Source: Salinigranum marinum (lineage in GTDB: Archaea > Halobacteriota > Halobacteria > Halobacteriales > Haloferacaceae). Taken from it: a stretch of 64,000 nucleotides of DNA. The position numbers and the translations under genes are program-made. How positions within the stretch are numbered: the first letter of the stretch is position 1; each line of letters starts with the position of its first letter. The stretch lies in contig NZ_CP100461.1 of assembly GCF_024228675.1 (NCBI RefSeq), positions 1,736,001 to 1,800,000 on the forward strand, given 5' to 3'. Shown piece by piece: positions 26,734-34,374 of the stretch. The notes beneath the pieces are model-generated. The model worked only from the letters and a program-made list of their open reading frames with translations. It did not search any database and was not told where the DNA came from.

Positions 26734-27162
26734 TCAGCCGGCGTACTGCGAGACGAGCGACGCGAGGGACCCCTGATCGCGCACCCCGACGACGCGTTCG
26801 ACCGGCTCCCCATCGCAAAAGAGGAGCAACGTCGGCACGCCCTGGACGCGGTACTGTGAGGCGAGTCCCTGATGCGTGTCGATGTCCACTTTCGCGACCG
26901 CCGCGGGCGAGTCACGAGCGAGGCCGGCGACCGCCGGTTCGAGCATCTTGCACGGCCCACACCAGTCGGCGTAGAAATCGACGAGGACGACGCCGTGGGT
27001 CGAGACGATCTCCGAGAGATGCGACTCGCTCTCGACGTGGATCGGCTCCGTCGGCGTCTCCGGTGTGCCGGCGACGTCGTCGGGTTCGCCCGCCGCGAGG
27101 CGACGTTCGAGCCGTTCGCGCTTTCGCTGCCGGATCTCGTCCAGTTCCTCCGAATCGGACAT
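26734..27162 (-). CDS. Thioredoxin with charged N-terminal extension
   Basis: Disulfide reductase of 142 aa. The active site is DWCGPCK, with Cys68 and Cys71; DFYADWCGPC and GVPTLLLF (with the cis-proline) are diagnostic. The first 40 residues, including EIRQRKRERLERRL, form a charged helix absent from bacterial thioredoxin, seen in some haloarchaeal members. GTTAAGCG about 27 nt before the ATG is a probable TATA box for a leaderless transcript. The downstream nucleotide phosphorylase starts 40 nt later on the same strand and may be read from the same message. Confidence 0.93.
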   Translation of the reverse strand: MSDSEELDEIRQRKRERLERRLAAGEPDDVAGTPETPTEPIHVESESHLSEIVSTHGVVLVDFYADWCGPCKMLEPAVAGLARDSPAAVAKVDIDTHQGLASQYRVQGVPTLLLFCDGEPVERVVGVRDQGSLASLVSQYAG

Positions 27163-27320
27163 GGCCGGGTGTACTCGGCGACGACGCTTAACGGTTTTGC
27201 GCGTCTATGACAACACTACGGGGCGATATCGGTCTCGGGAGCGACCGGACAGAGACGAGAAGAGACGAACGAGCGCGGCCGTGGCCGAGCGAGTGCACCG
27301 GAGAGCGGACCGCCCACGCC

Positions 27321-27614
27321 TCAGTCGGAGTACAGCGAGTAGGTGATGACCGCAAAGCCGATGAGCGTGAGCACCGCGTCGATGAGGACGCCGAACGCGA
27401 GCGAGATGTCGAGCAGTGCGTCGAGCACCCCCGCGAGCAGTGCGCCGAACGTGATGATGCCGAAGCCGATGGCGAGCGCACGGAGCGAGCCCTCGCCCGT
27501 GTTCCGGTACGCCTTGTAGCTGAAGTAGGTGATGAGTCCGCCGAGGACGAGGATCGCCGTCTTCACCGCGACGATGAGCGACACCACCGCCGGAGAGGCC
27601 GCCGTGTGGACCAT
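27321..27614 (-). CDS. Small three-helix membrane protein paired with a wHTH regulator
   Basis: Membrane protein of 97 aa with three hydrophobic segments (about 10-30, 45-67, 73-93) and a charged first loop (SYKAYRNTGEGSLR). It belongs to a small haloarchaeal family that I recall as DUF7521. Its ATG shares one base with the stop of the upstream regulator gene, so the two are coupled. Pairs of this type recur in haloarchaea and suggest a membrane-linked transcription switch, but the signal is unknown. Confidence 0.8.
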   Translation of the reverse strand: MVHTAASPAVVSLIVAVKTAILVLGGLITYFSYKAYRNTGEGSLRALAIGFGIITFGALLAGVLDALLDISLAFGVLIDAVLTLIGFAVITYSLYSD

Positions 27615-27988
27615 TACGTCTCCCTCCGGACCTTCGACCAGATGTCCGCCAGCCGTTCGTCGGGTGCCCGTCCGGCGCCTTCGATCTCCACCTCGAAGTC
27701 GCGCTCCTCGGTGAGCAGGACGCGAACGGCGTCGAAGGAGACCTCGTACGTGGTGGCGTGGTGGCCGTCGGCGCGGATTGCGGTCCCCTCGGTGAGGAGC
27801 GACGCGTCGGTCAACAGATCGAGTTTCCGATACGTCGTCGACAGCGGGATCTCACAGCTTTCGGATATCTCGCTCGCGGTCATTGGTTCTTCGAGTCCTC
27901 TGATGATCGTTCTCGCGTCCGCGTCGTCGAGCGCGTCGAGGACGGACTGCAACTCGTCTGGTTCCTCGTCCGAGCGGTCGCGAGCCAT
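27614..27988 (-). CDS. Winged helix-turn-helix transcriptional regulator
   Basis: DNA-binding protein of 124 aa. The helix-turn-helix spans MTASEISESCEIPLSTTYRK (about residues 36-55), followed by the wing and a C-terminal segment with EVEIEGAGRAPDERLADIW. The ArsR/MarR-like fold fits. An in-frame GTG at 28012 is listed as a longer start, but it lies inside a TATA box (TTATAAGTG); the ATG at 27988, 27 nt after that box, fits a leaderless transcript, so I use it. The gene is coupled to the membrane protein gene that follows. Confidence 0.85.
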   Translation of the reverse strand: MARDRSDEEPDELQSVLDALDDADARTIIRGLEEPMTASEISESCEIPLSTTYRKLDLLTDASLLTEGTAIRADGHHATTYEVSFDAVRVLLTEERDFEVEIEGAGRAPDERLADIWSKVRRET

Positions 27989-28067
27989 TACGAAGCCGTC
28001 CGCATCGGTCACTTATAACGTTCGGGGGTTCCGGTACGGCGAAAGCGCACCGATGTCGGCCGGACGC

Positions 28068-29405
28068 TCAGGTGTCCCCTCCCCCGTCGTCCGACGACCG
28101 GGTCGACGCCGCGTCCGGTCGCTCGTACGCGCCGTCGCGTCGCAACCGCCCCGCGGCGGCGAGGACGTCCGGGGTTCGGCAGACGCCGTCGGCACCCGTG
28201 ACCTGTGGGACGGTGCAGTTGTTACAGCTCGCACAGACGACGCTCGTCTCGGACGCCGCGTCGAGCAGCCGCGCGGGGAGCCGCGGCTCGGCGTAGAAGG
28301 GCCTCCCCATCCCGACCATGTCGCACGACCGACCGAGGAGACGGTCGATCTCACCGCGGGTTCGGATGCCGCCTTCGGCGAGGACGGGGATGTCGACGAC
28401 GCGGCGGACCGCGCGGCAGACCCCCGCGTTCCAGGCGGGCTCGAAGTCGTAGACGAGCGATTCGAGCCAGTTGCCGAGGGCGACGAGCCCCGCACGGAGT
28501 CTGCCCCCGAAGGCAGCGGCGTAGCCGTCGCGGAAGCGGTCGTCGCGCCACGCCGTCTCGGGGAACGCGCCGCGGACGATACTCGCGTCCCAGAACACGG
28601 AGCCAGTGACCGGGACGAGCGCGTCGTAGCCGTAGTCGGCGAGTCGGCGGCAGACGTGGACGGCCTCGCGGTCGGTGATGTGGGCGACGCCCGGCGGGGC
28701 CTCGGTTTCGGCGGGCACCTTCGTCATGAGGGGGACGTCGCCGGCTCGCTCGCGGATCTCGTCGTGGACGACCTCGAGAAAGCGCACCCCGTCGGCGAAC
28801 TCGTCGTCGCGCCGGTTGTAAAACGGCGAGAGGAACTGGTGGACGATCCCCATGTTCGCGCCGGCGAGGTGGATCGCGTCGTAGCCGGCGTCGGCGGCGT
28901 AGCCGGCCGCACGCCCGAAGTCGGCCGCGAGGTCGTACACCTCGTCGGTCGACATGACGACGGGATCGTACGCGAGGAACCCGAGACGGTCCAGCAGTCG
29001 GAGCAGCCGGGGGAGCGGCGACACCGCCAACTGCTGGTAGTCCGCGTGCTTCGCCCGAAAGCCGGCGTGCCACGTCTCCATGCTCCGGAGCCCCCCGTGT
29101 TCGAGCTGGATCGCGATCGTCGAGCCGTGGTCGTGGATCGCGTCGGTGAGCCGGGAGAGCCGAGAGACGAACGCCGGGTCGTCGACGTACGTCATGTTCG
29201 GCGCGGCACAGCCGCCGGGGCCGCGGACGATGGTCGCCCCCTGGCAGACCAGCCCCGCGCCCGCCGCCGCGGCGGGTTCGAGGTGCGAGACGAGCGCGTC
29301 GACCGCACCGTCGCCGTTGCCGGCACACTCCAGCAGGGGTGCACGGTAGAGGCGGTTGGGGACGGTGAGACCGCCGATGTCGAGCGGGTCCTCGAGTCGG
29401 ACCAT
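28068..29405 (-). CDS. NADH:flavin oxidoreductase, old yellow enzyme family
   Basis: FMN-dependent oxidoreductase with a TIM barrel (445 aa). It opens with GGLTVPNRLYRAPLLECAGN, carries the substrate-side block IAIQLEHGG and AGYDAIHLAGANMGIVHQFL, with FLSPFYNRRDD, and FMN phosphate binding near VLAEGGIRTRGEI and GMGRPFYAEP. The C-terminal CASCNNC may bind an iron-sulfur cluster as in 2,4-dienoyl-CoA reductases, though the extra FAD domain is absent. The last 30 residues are Arg/Asp rich and look disordered. Start ATG at 29405. Substrate unknown. Confidence 0.87.
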   Translation of the reverse strand: MVRLEDPLDIGGLTVPNRLYRAPLLECAGNGDGAVDALVSHLEPAAAAGAGLVCQGATIVRGPGGCAAPNMTYVDDPAFVSRLSRLTDAIHDHGSTIAIQLEHGGLRSMETWHAGFRAKHADYQQLAVSPLPRLLRLLDRLGFLAYDPVVMSTDEVYDLAADFGRAAGYAADAGYDAIHLAGANMGIVHQFLSPFYNRRDDEFADGVRFLEVVHDEIRERAGDVPLMTKVPAETEAPPGVAHITDREAVHVCRRLADYGYDALVPVTGSVFWDASIVRGAFPETAWRDDRFRDGYAAAFGGRLRAGLVALGNWLESLVYDFEPAWNAGVCRAVRRVVDIPVLAEGGIRTRGEIDRLLGRSCDMVGMGRPFYAEPRLPARLLDAASETSVVCASCNNCTVPQVTGADGVCRTPDVLAAAGRLRRDGAYERPDAASTRSSDDGGGDT

Positions 29406-29926
29406 ACCGTCGTGAGGGTCCGGAGTGGCAAAACCTCGGGGGGCTCGATCGCGTGTGTGAGTACGTCGAGACTCGGCGTCGAAACGATCGCGTCGCTCGG
29501 GTGCGGTGCTCCCAAGACGGTCGGGATCGCGCCGGTCGACCGGAGTACGGACTTCGGTCGGAGTCGGGTTCTGCGAGTCTCGGCACACAACTGCGAAGTG
29601 GTGTTCCATGCGTCTCGACGCGGTGAGCGGAACCGCACAGTCCCCGATGCGCGGCGAGACGTCTCGGCTCTCCCCAGCCGGGTCACTCGCGGACGGAGCC
29701 GCGAGCAGGCCCCTCGTACGGGTCACTCGGTTGGGTCCCCTCACCGCGTTCCTGCGCGCCGCCAGCCCTCGCGGGGAAGTGGACGAGACGTGAGGCGACT
29801 CGGTTGGCGAACGGAGGCACGATCCACACACGAGACGGGTGTGCCGTCGCGTCGCGGCCCGTCCCGTGACCGGCATCAGATCACGCGACGGAGTGGCTGC
29901 CCCATCGTACAAGAAGGTCCGTGGCG
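29406..29926. other. Gene-poor interval upstream of an oxidoreductase gene
   Basis: The 521 bp between the flavin oxidoreductase start and the carbonic anhydrase remnant hold no frame with haloarchaeal protein character: the short frames are Arg/Ser rich and lack conserved motifs. Base composition is somewhat lower in GC than the flanking genes. The carbonic anhydrase reads toward this interval, so any terminator would lie near 29900, but I see no clear hairpin. Confidence 0.5.
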
Positions 29927-30535
29927 TCAGCCCTGCCGCTCGCTGATCTCCTCGGCGATCCGCCCGTTCGGCCGGCGGAGTTCGCCGGACTCGACCTCGT
30001 ACACGTAGCCCGAGATCGTGACGTCGTCGGGGAGGAGTTCGTGCGCCTCCAGGTAGGCGACCTGTGCGGCGCAGGCCTCGTCGATATCGTCCGTCATCCG
30101 GACCTACTCCGCGACCGAGGCGTCGCCGATCGTCAGTTCGGGGAGCGCCGGGTCGAGGTCCACGTCGTCGAGGTCGCCTGCCTGCGCTTCGAGCCCCGCG
30201 ACGACGTCCTCGTCGGCGGCGCTCATCATCCCGCAGTCGGTGTGGTTGACGACGATGATCTCCTCCGTGTCGAAGAAGTTCGTCGTGAGCGCGGCGCTCC
30301 GGATCACGTCGTCCGTCACCTTTCCGCCCGCGTTGCGGTAGATCTGTGCGTCGCCGAGTTCGAGTCCGAGCGCCGACTCGACGGGGATCCGCTCGTCCAT
30401 GCAGGCGACGACGAGCAGGTTCTCGTCCGTCGGGATCCCCTCACGGCGACGGCGCGCCCAGTTCTCGCGGTCGTCGACGCGGTCGTCGACGTACTCGTGG
30501 ACGCGGTCGTAGTCGTGGTCGTGGTCTTCGAGCAT
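29927..30535 (-). pseudogene. Beta-class carbonic anhydrase interrupted by an in-frame TAG
   Basis: The frame from the ATG at 30535 gives 143 residues of a beta-carbonic anhydrase. Zinc ligands Cys45 (ACMDERI), His98 and Cys101 (NHTDCGMM) and the Asp47-Arg49 dyad are intact. A TAG at 30106-30104 stops it after GDASVAE. The same frame then continues for 58 more residues (VRMTDDIDEACAAQVAYLEA onward) to a TGA at 29929-29927, and these look like the normal family C-terminus. TGG to TAG, giving Trp to stop, is the simplest explanation. The loss would remove the last helices. Read-through or restart at the ATG at 30097 is possible; sequencing error cannot be excluded. Confidence 0.85.
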
Positions 30536-30649
30536 CGCATGGGGGTACGGGGAGGAAGCGCCCAACGCTTCGCGTCCCTGCAAGAGCAACCGATTGACCC
30601 AGACGGCGGCAGTACTTGTTGCCTCGACGCGAGCACGACCCCGCCGCGG

Positions 30650-30916
30650 CTACCACGACACCGGATCGGTGCCGGGGGCCGCGTCGACAGCGGCGCTATC
30701 GTCGCGTCCGTCGTGTCGTGAGCCGACCTGGCCGTGGGTGTGGTGGTAAAATCGGACGTGAGGGGTTCCCTCGTACGAGACGGGTTCGAAACAGACCCGA
30801 CGGTACCGTTCGTTGTCGAGCAGGTTCACCATGAGGCCCGCGTCGTGCCGGGAGACCGACTCGTAGGCGGTCTCACACACCGGGCAGACGGCGGGCGCGT
30901 CCTCGGGGACGTCCAT
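30650..30916 (-). CDS. Small zinc-finger-like protein
   Basis: Protein of 88 aa with one CPVC pair near residue 11 (AVCPVCETAYESVSRHDAG) and a conserved-looking stretch VNLLDNERYRRVCFEPV and YHHTHGQ, which adds a further Cys and two His residues that could complete a metal site. I recall similar small proteins in many haloarchaea but no known role. The last 25 residues are Asp/Ala rich. It lies 32 nt downstream of the macro-domain gene on the same strand and is probably co-transcribed with it. Confidence 0.75.
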   Translation of the reverse strand: MDVPEDAPAVCPVCETAYESVSRHDAGLMVNLLDNERYRRVCFEPVSYEGTPHVRFYHHTHGQVGSRHDGRDDSAAVDAAPGTDPVSW

Positions 30917-30948
30917 CGGCGACTCCTGAGGACCGGGACGGCAAAAGG

Positions 30949-31455
30949 CTACTCCCGGACCGCGTCCGCGACCCCCCGGATCGTCTCGTACTCGGCATTG
31001 CTGTAGGCGATGAACCGGACGTCCGAGAGCGACGACGGCTGGAACCCGTGGATGGTCTCGCAGATGATGCGGGCTCCCTCGGCGAGGTCGAAACCCGCGA
31101 CGCCACAGCCGAGCGCGGGGACGACGAGCGACGAACAGCCGCGTTCGTCGGCGGCCGCGAGCGCGTTTCGCGTGGCGTCGCGGATGCTCTCGGCGGTCGC
31201 TCGTCCGTCGCCGTAGTGGAGCATCGCGGCGGCGTGGACGACGTAGTCGGCGTCGAGGTCGTACGCGTCCGTCACCGCGACCGCGCCGAGGTCGATCGGC
31301 CCCATCGAGACGGCCGCCGCGTCGAGTTCCTCCCCGGCGGCACGGCGCAGCGCGCCGGCGACGCCCGAGCCCATCCGGAGACTGGTCCCGGCCGCATTGA
31401 CGAGGGCGTCGGCGGACTGTGTGGCGATGTCTCCCTGGACGACGGTGAACTCCAT
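30949..31455 (-). CDS. Macro domain protein (ADP-ribose binding)
   Basis: Single macro domain of 168 aa. The sequence follows the fold closely: FTVVQGDIATQSADALVNAA (strand and adenine-pocket Asp), GVAGALRRAAG for the ribose loop, VVHAAAM, and LVVPALGCGVAGFDLAEGAR for the diphosphate loop. These proteins bind or hydrolyse ADP-ribose, O-acetyl-ADP-ribose or related compounds. The start at 31455 matches the fold; the in-frame extension to 31575 adds an Arg/Pro-rich segment. A weak TATA-like CTTTTGTC sits about 27 nt upstream. Confidence 0.93.
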   Translation of the reverse strand: MEFTVVQGDIATQSADALVNAAGTSLRMGSGVAGALRRAAGEELDAAAVSMGPIDLGAVAVTDAYDLDADYVVHAAAMLHYGDGRATAESIRDATRNALAAADERGCSSLVVPALGCGVAGFDLAEGARIICETIHGFQPSSLSDVRFIAYSNAEYETIRGVADAVRE

Positions 31456-31774
31456 GTGCGACTCGTCGATCGCGTTCGACAAAAGCCTCCTCCGGTCGGG
31501 ACTGTCGTCTCCCCGGAGCGGTGTCGGCGTCGAGTAGAAGGGGACGCTCCGTGCAAGGGTGGGTATGGCGTGCACGGGATCGGCACGAAGCCGCGTCGTC
31601 CCCGCGGTTCTGTCGTTCGGAATCCGTTAAATTTCTTCTGTTCTGCACTGCCGGGGGAGCGAACGGATCGCTGGCGACGCGCGGGAGAAGTCGGCTGGAC
31701 CGACGCGTGCCGACGCCGGCCGCGGACGACCGCGAGACGGGGAGTTCAAGGCGGGGCCGTCCGTCGCTCGCGGC
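31456..31774. other. Intergenic region with divergent promoters
   Basis: This 319-bp stretch separates the macro-domain gene (minus) from the CopD-like gene (plus). An AT-rich element CCGTTAAATTTC near 31624 looks like a TATA box, but no ATG follows at leaderless distance. GAGTTCAAGG, about 29 nt before the ATG at 31775, is a weaker candidate for the plus-strand gene. I see no convincing protein frame. Confidence 0.45.
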
Positions 31775-32221
31775 ATGGCTCTCGTCGACACTGCGCTCGC
31801 GACGGTACACCTGTTGGTCGGTGCCCTCTGGGTCGGAAGCGTCGGCTTCTTCGCCGCGGCCGTCCTCCCCATGGCTCGCTCCGGCGGGCTGAACGCCGGC
31901 CCGCTCGAATCGATGGAGACCGCGTTGACCCGGTGGTCGCGGCTCGCCGCGGTCGTCATGTTGGCGTCGGGCGGCCACCTCGCGGCCACCGGCTACACGT
32001 TCGGGACGCTCGCGTCGACGACGAACGGCAACCTCGTCGTCGCGATGGTCGTCCTCTGGCTCGCGCTCACCGGACTCGTCGAGGTCGGCGGGAGCCGCCT
32101 CCGCGATGGCGTCGGGCAGAAGAAAGTCCGCGAACCGGCGGCCGCCGCGCTCGGTCTCTACCGGGGAGCGGCGGTCGTCGGCGTGCTCCTGTTCGTCACC
32201 GCCGGCGCGATCGTGACCTGA
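31775..32221 (+). CDS. CopD-like four-helix membrane protein
   Basis: Membrane protein of 148 aa with four segments (about 8-32, 55-75, 87-105, 125-147). It opens with TVHLLVGALWVGSVGFFAAA, a motif of CopD/DUF2269-type proteins in which the His and Trp lie in the first helix, and a second His occurs in ASGGHLAATGY. Members have been linked to copper handling or heme binding, but without a CopC neighbour here the role is uncertain. The transcript is probably leaderless. Confidence 0.7.
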   Translation: MALVDTALATVHLLVGALWVGSVGFFAAAVLPMARSGGLNAGPLESMETALTRWSRLAAVVMLASGGHLAATGYTFGTLASTTNGNLVVAMVVLWLALTGLVEVGGSRLRDGVGQKKVREPAAAALGLYRGAAVVGVLLFVTAGAIVT

Positions 32222-32279
32222 GCGCCCGTCGCCCACCCCGTCTCGGGAGTGCTCTGTATCTCCCCCGAGAGAATAGATA

Positions 32280-32320
32280 GAACCGCAGCACAATATATAA
32301 TATATACGATACGTTTAACA
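32280..32320 (+). promoter_or_regulatory. AT-rich promoter region of the small-ORF/phosphoesterase operon
   Basis: A 30-bp AT-rich run with ACAATATATAATATATACG (32289-32307) stands out from the GC-rich background, and ACGTTTAAC follows at 32310. Either could be the TATA box for the ATG at 32346; the second is about 31 nt before it. The dyad-rich TATATAATATATA stretch could also be bound by a regulator. Confidence 0.5.
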
Positions 32321-32345
32321 GGCAGACTGCCGCCAGTGACGAACG

Positions 32346-32468
32346 ATGACGGGTGACGACGAGCGACGAGTCCCTCCGCTCCGTATCGAACTCTGTGCCG
32401 AGACGGGACGCATCCGGGTCCACCGGGAGACGCCACTGGGAACGTACACGGAGACGGTGAATCGATGA
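32346..32468 (+). CDS. 40-aa protein translationally coupled to a phosphoesterase
   Basis: A 40-codon frame encodes MTGDDERRVPPLRIELCAET and ends ETVNR; it carries one Cys and is mixed in charge. Support for its reality: it directly follows the strongest AT-rich promoter in the area, and its TGA overlaps the next gene's ATG as ATGA (32465-32468), the same coupling used between the two genes that follow. Without it, the phosphoesterase gene would have a leader of about 120 nt without ribosome binding site. Function unknown; it could also serve only as a leader peptide. Confidence 0.65.
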   Translation: MTGDDERRVPPLRIELCAETGRIRVHRETPLGTYTETVNR

Positions 32469-33448
32469 GGACGGCCACCGACCACGACGTCGGCCCGGTG
32501 TTCGCCAGGCTGTCGCGCCCGCGCCCCGAGGCGCCCACGCGACTGTTCGTCGTCTCGGATCCACACCTGTCGTCGACGGAGTCGGGGACGTGGAAGGTGT
32601 ACCACCGGACCGAGAGCCGGCTTCGGGCGGCGGTCGACACCGCAGACGACCTCGGCGTCGACGCCGTCATCCTCCTCGGCGACCTGACGTGCGACGGCCG
32701 CGAGGCGGAGTACGCCCTCGCCGACGAGGTGCTCGCCGACCTGTCGGCCCCGCTCGTCGCGGTTCCGGGCAACCACGACGTGCCGAAGCGGTGGGACGAC
32801 TACGTCGCCCCGACCGCCGCCGAATTCGGCGAACGCTACGGCCTCGGGCCGTACCCGTTCCACGCGAGGGTGGGTGGGCTCGACCTCCTCTGTCTCGACA
32901 CGGCGAGTGCGGGTGGCCGCCTCACGCACACCCACGAGGGGGAACTGAGCGCGGCGGCGCTCGACTGGCTTCGCCGGACCGTCACCCGCGTCGACACTCC
33001 CGTCGTAGTGGCCCACCACACGCTGTTTCACCCCCGCGACCACGTCGGGCCGTTCCCCGACGGCGACTTCTACCAGTTCCGCAACGCCCGGGCCGTCCAC
33101 GAGGTGCTCGCCGAGCGCGGCGGCGTCCTCACCCTCTCGGGGCACCTCCACCTCCCGACGACGACGGCACGCGGCGGCGTCCGCGAGGTCGTCGCGCCCG
33201 CCACCTGCTCGTTCCCGCCGTCCGGGCTACTGATCGACTCCGGGCCTACCGGAACGACCGTCAGGTTGGTCCCGCTCGCCGGGCGGCAGGGGATGGCCGA
33301 GGCGTACGTCCGCGCTGACGCCGGGAACGCCCACGGCCAGGGGGTCGCGGCTTACGCCGACCGCGGGCTCCTGTCCGACGTTCCGCAGGCCGACGAACGC
33401 GTCGATGCCGTCGGCGCTGACGTGCCGGAGGCGTTGCGGTGGCGATGA
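32465..33448 (+). CDS. Calcineurin-like metallophosphoesterase
   Basis: Dinuclear-metal phosphoesterase of 327 aa. All five family blocks are visible: VSDPHLS (Asp32, His34), GDLT (Asp73), GNHD (103-105), VVAHHTLFHP, and SGHLHLP. Best resemblance is to cyclic-nucleotide phosphodiesterase-like members (CpdA/Icc type), but the substrate is not readable. About 70 C-terminal residues beyond the core are specific to this lineage. The ATG overlaps the 40-aa ORF and its stop overlaps the next gene, both as ATGA, so three products are made from a coupled unit. Confidence 0.88.
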   Translation: MRTATDHDVGPVFARLSRPRPEAPTRLFVVSDPHLSSTESGTWKVYHRTESRLRAAVDTADDLGVDAVILLGDLTCDGREAEYALADEVLADLSAPLVAVPGNHDVPKRWDDYVAPTAAEFGERYGLGPYPFHARVGGLDLLCLDTASAGGRLTHTHEGELSAAALDWLRRTVTRVDTPVVVAHHTLFHPRDHVGPFPDGDFYQFRNARAVHEVLAERGGVLTLSGHLHLPTTTARGGVREVVAPATCSFPPSGLLIDSGPTGTTVRLVPLAGRQGMAEAYVRADAGNAHGQGVAAYADRGLLSDVPQADERVDAVGADVPEALRWR

Positions 33449-34221
33449 CGCTGGCGGCGGCACGGCGGGCCGTCGACCGTGAGCGACGCGTCTGCGTCGC
33501 CGAACGCGAGGCCTTCCGGTCGTTCCGCACCGCCGTCGCCCGACTCGACGGCGGCTCCGACGCTCCGGTCGAGCCCTCGACGGCGCGGGGTGGGCGGGCG
33601 GCCGTGACCACGGCCCGCACGCTCGGCGTCCCGGCGGGGCAGCCGGCCGACGCGAGTGATGGCTGTAGGTCGGTCCGCGACGCGTACCGTCGCTCCGTCC
33701 TGGCCGCCGACCACGTCGGCGACGACGAGACGCTGACGGAGCACGTGGCGGCGGAGCTGGGCGCGGACCTGGCACGGCGCGTCCAGACTGGCCCGATGAC
33801 GCCCGATCTCCGGCAGGCACTTGTCGACCGGACCGGCGTCGCGATCCGCGCACGCGAGTCGTTCGTCGAACTGCTCGGTCGCGAGGCCGACTCCGTCGAC
33901 GCCGTCGACGGGACCTGTCGCCGGCTTCGGTCGCGGATCGACCGAGCGCGTTCGTGGGAGCGGGCAGCCGCCGGCGTCCCACTCGACGCGGCGTTCGAGG
34001 CGTGGTCGGAACTCGACCGGATCGAGACGCACCTCGACGAGGTCGCCACCGACCGGCAGGCGACACTCGCGCGACACCGCCGCTCGTTCGCGGTGGTCGA
34101 CGACGACGTCACGAGCTACCTGTACGGCTGTCGACCGGGCCTCGCGACGATCGCGTCGCTCGGCCAGCGCGTCACCGACGGTCGCCGGGCGATCGCGGAC
34201 GGGGTCGGGCGGGCGGAGTAA
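33445..34221 (+). CDS. Haloarchaeal coiled-coil protein of unknown function
   Basis: Soluble, largely helical protein of 258 aa rich in Arg, Asp and Ala, with no membrane segment. Helical stretches such as LAAARRAVDRERRVCVAERE and LDRIETHLDEVATDRQATLA suggest coiled coils. I recall similar proteins as DUF7260, often beside metallophosphoesterases. The ATG at 33445 overlaps the phosphoesterase stop (ATGA); an in-frame GTG two codons upstream is less likely. Conserved coupling hints that the two proteins act together, but the role is unknown. Confidence 0.75.
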   Translation: MTLAAARRAVDRERRVCVAEREAFRSFRTAVARLDGGSDAPVEPSTARGGRAAVTTARTLGVPAGQPADASDGCRSVRDAYRRSVLAADHVGDDETLTEHVAAELGADLARRVQTGPMTPDLRQALVDRTGVAIRARESFVELLGREADSVDAVDGTCRRLRSRIDRARSWERAAAGVPLDAAFEAWSELDRIETHLDEVATDRQATLARHRRSFAVVDDDVTSYLYGCRPGLATIASLGQRVTDGRRAIADGVGRAE

Positions 34222-34240
34222 CTCGGCCGGGCGGAGTAAC
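34210..34240. repeat. 13-bp direct repeat duplicating the stop context
   Basis: CGGGCGGAGTAAC occurs at 34210-34222, where it contains the TAA of the preceding gene, and again 18 bp later at 34228-34240. Because 18 is a multiple of three, the second copy would supply another in-frame stop. Confidence 0.9.
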
Positions 34241-34374
34241 CACACCTGACCGAACGACCGGTGCCCGACACCAGGCGATACGCGACCCGGAGACCGCACC
34301 TTCTTACTGCACGGTCTCGGATGGGAGGACATGAGACCGGCTTCGCCGCGAACGCCCTCCGTCAGTCGCTCCCG

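Noticed and set aside
29506-29793. A 95-codon frame upstream of the flavin oxidoreductase
   Set aside because: No promoter, no recognisable motif and Arg/Ser-rich composition, so I list the interval as empty.
27207-30008. A 933-codon open frame on the plus strand
   Set aside because: Antisense to the membrane protein, regulator and flavin oxidoreductase genes; composition is shadow-like and no family is recognisable.
30104-30106. TAG in the carbonic anhydrase as a pyrrolysine codon
   Set aside because: Several neighbouring genes end with TAG (for example at 34834-34836, 53982-53984, 54309-54311, 57252-57254 and 61203-61205), so TAG works as a normal stop here, and no pyl genes are seen in the window.
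29921-30721. A 266-codon plus-strand frame over the broken carbonic anhydrase
   Set aside because: It mirrors the carbonic anhydrase on the other strand, whose zinc-site motifs are unmistakable; the plus-strand product has no such support.
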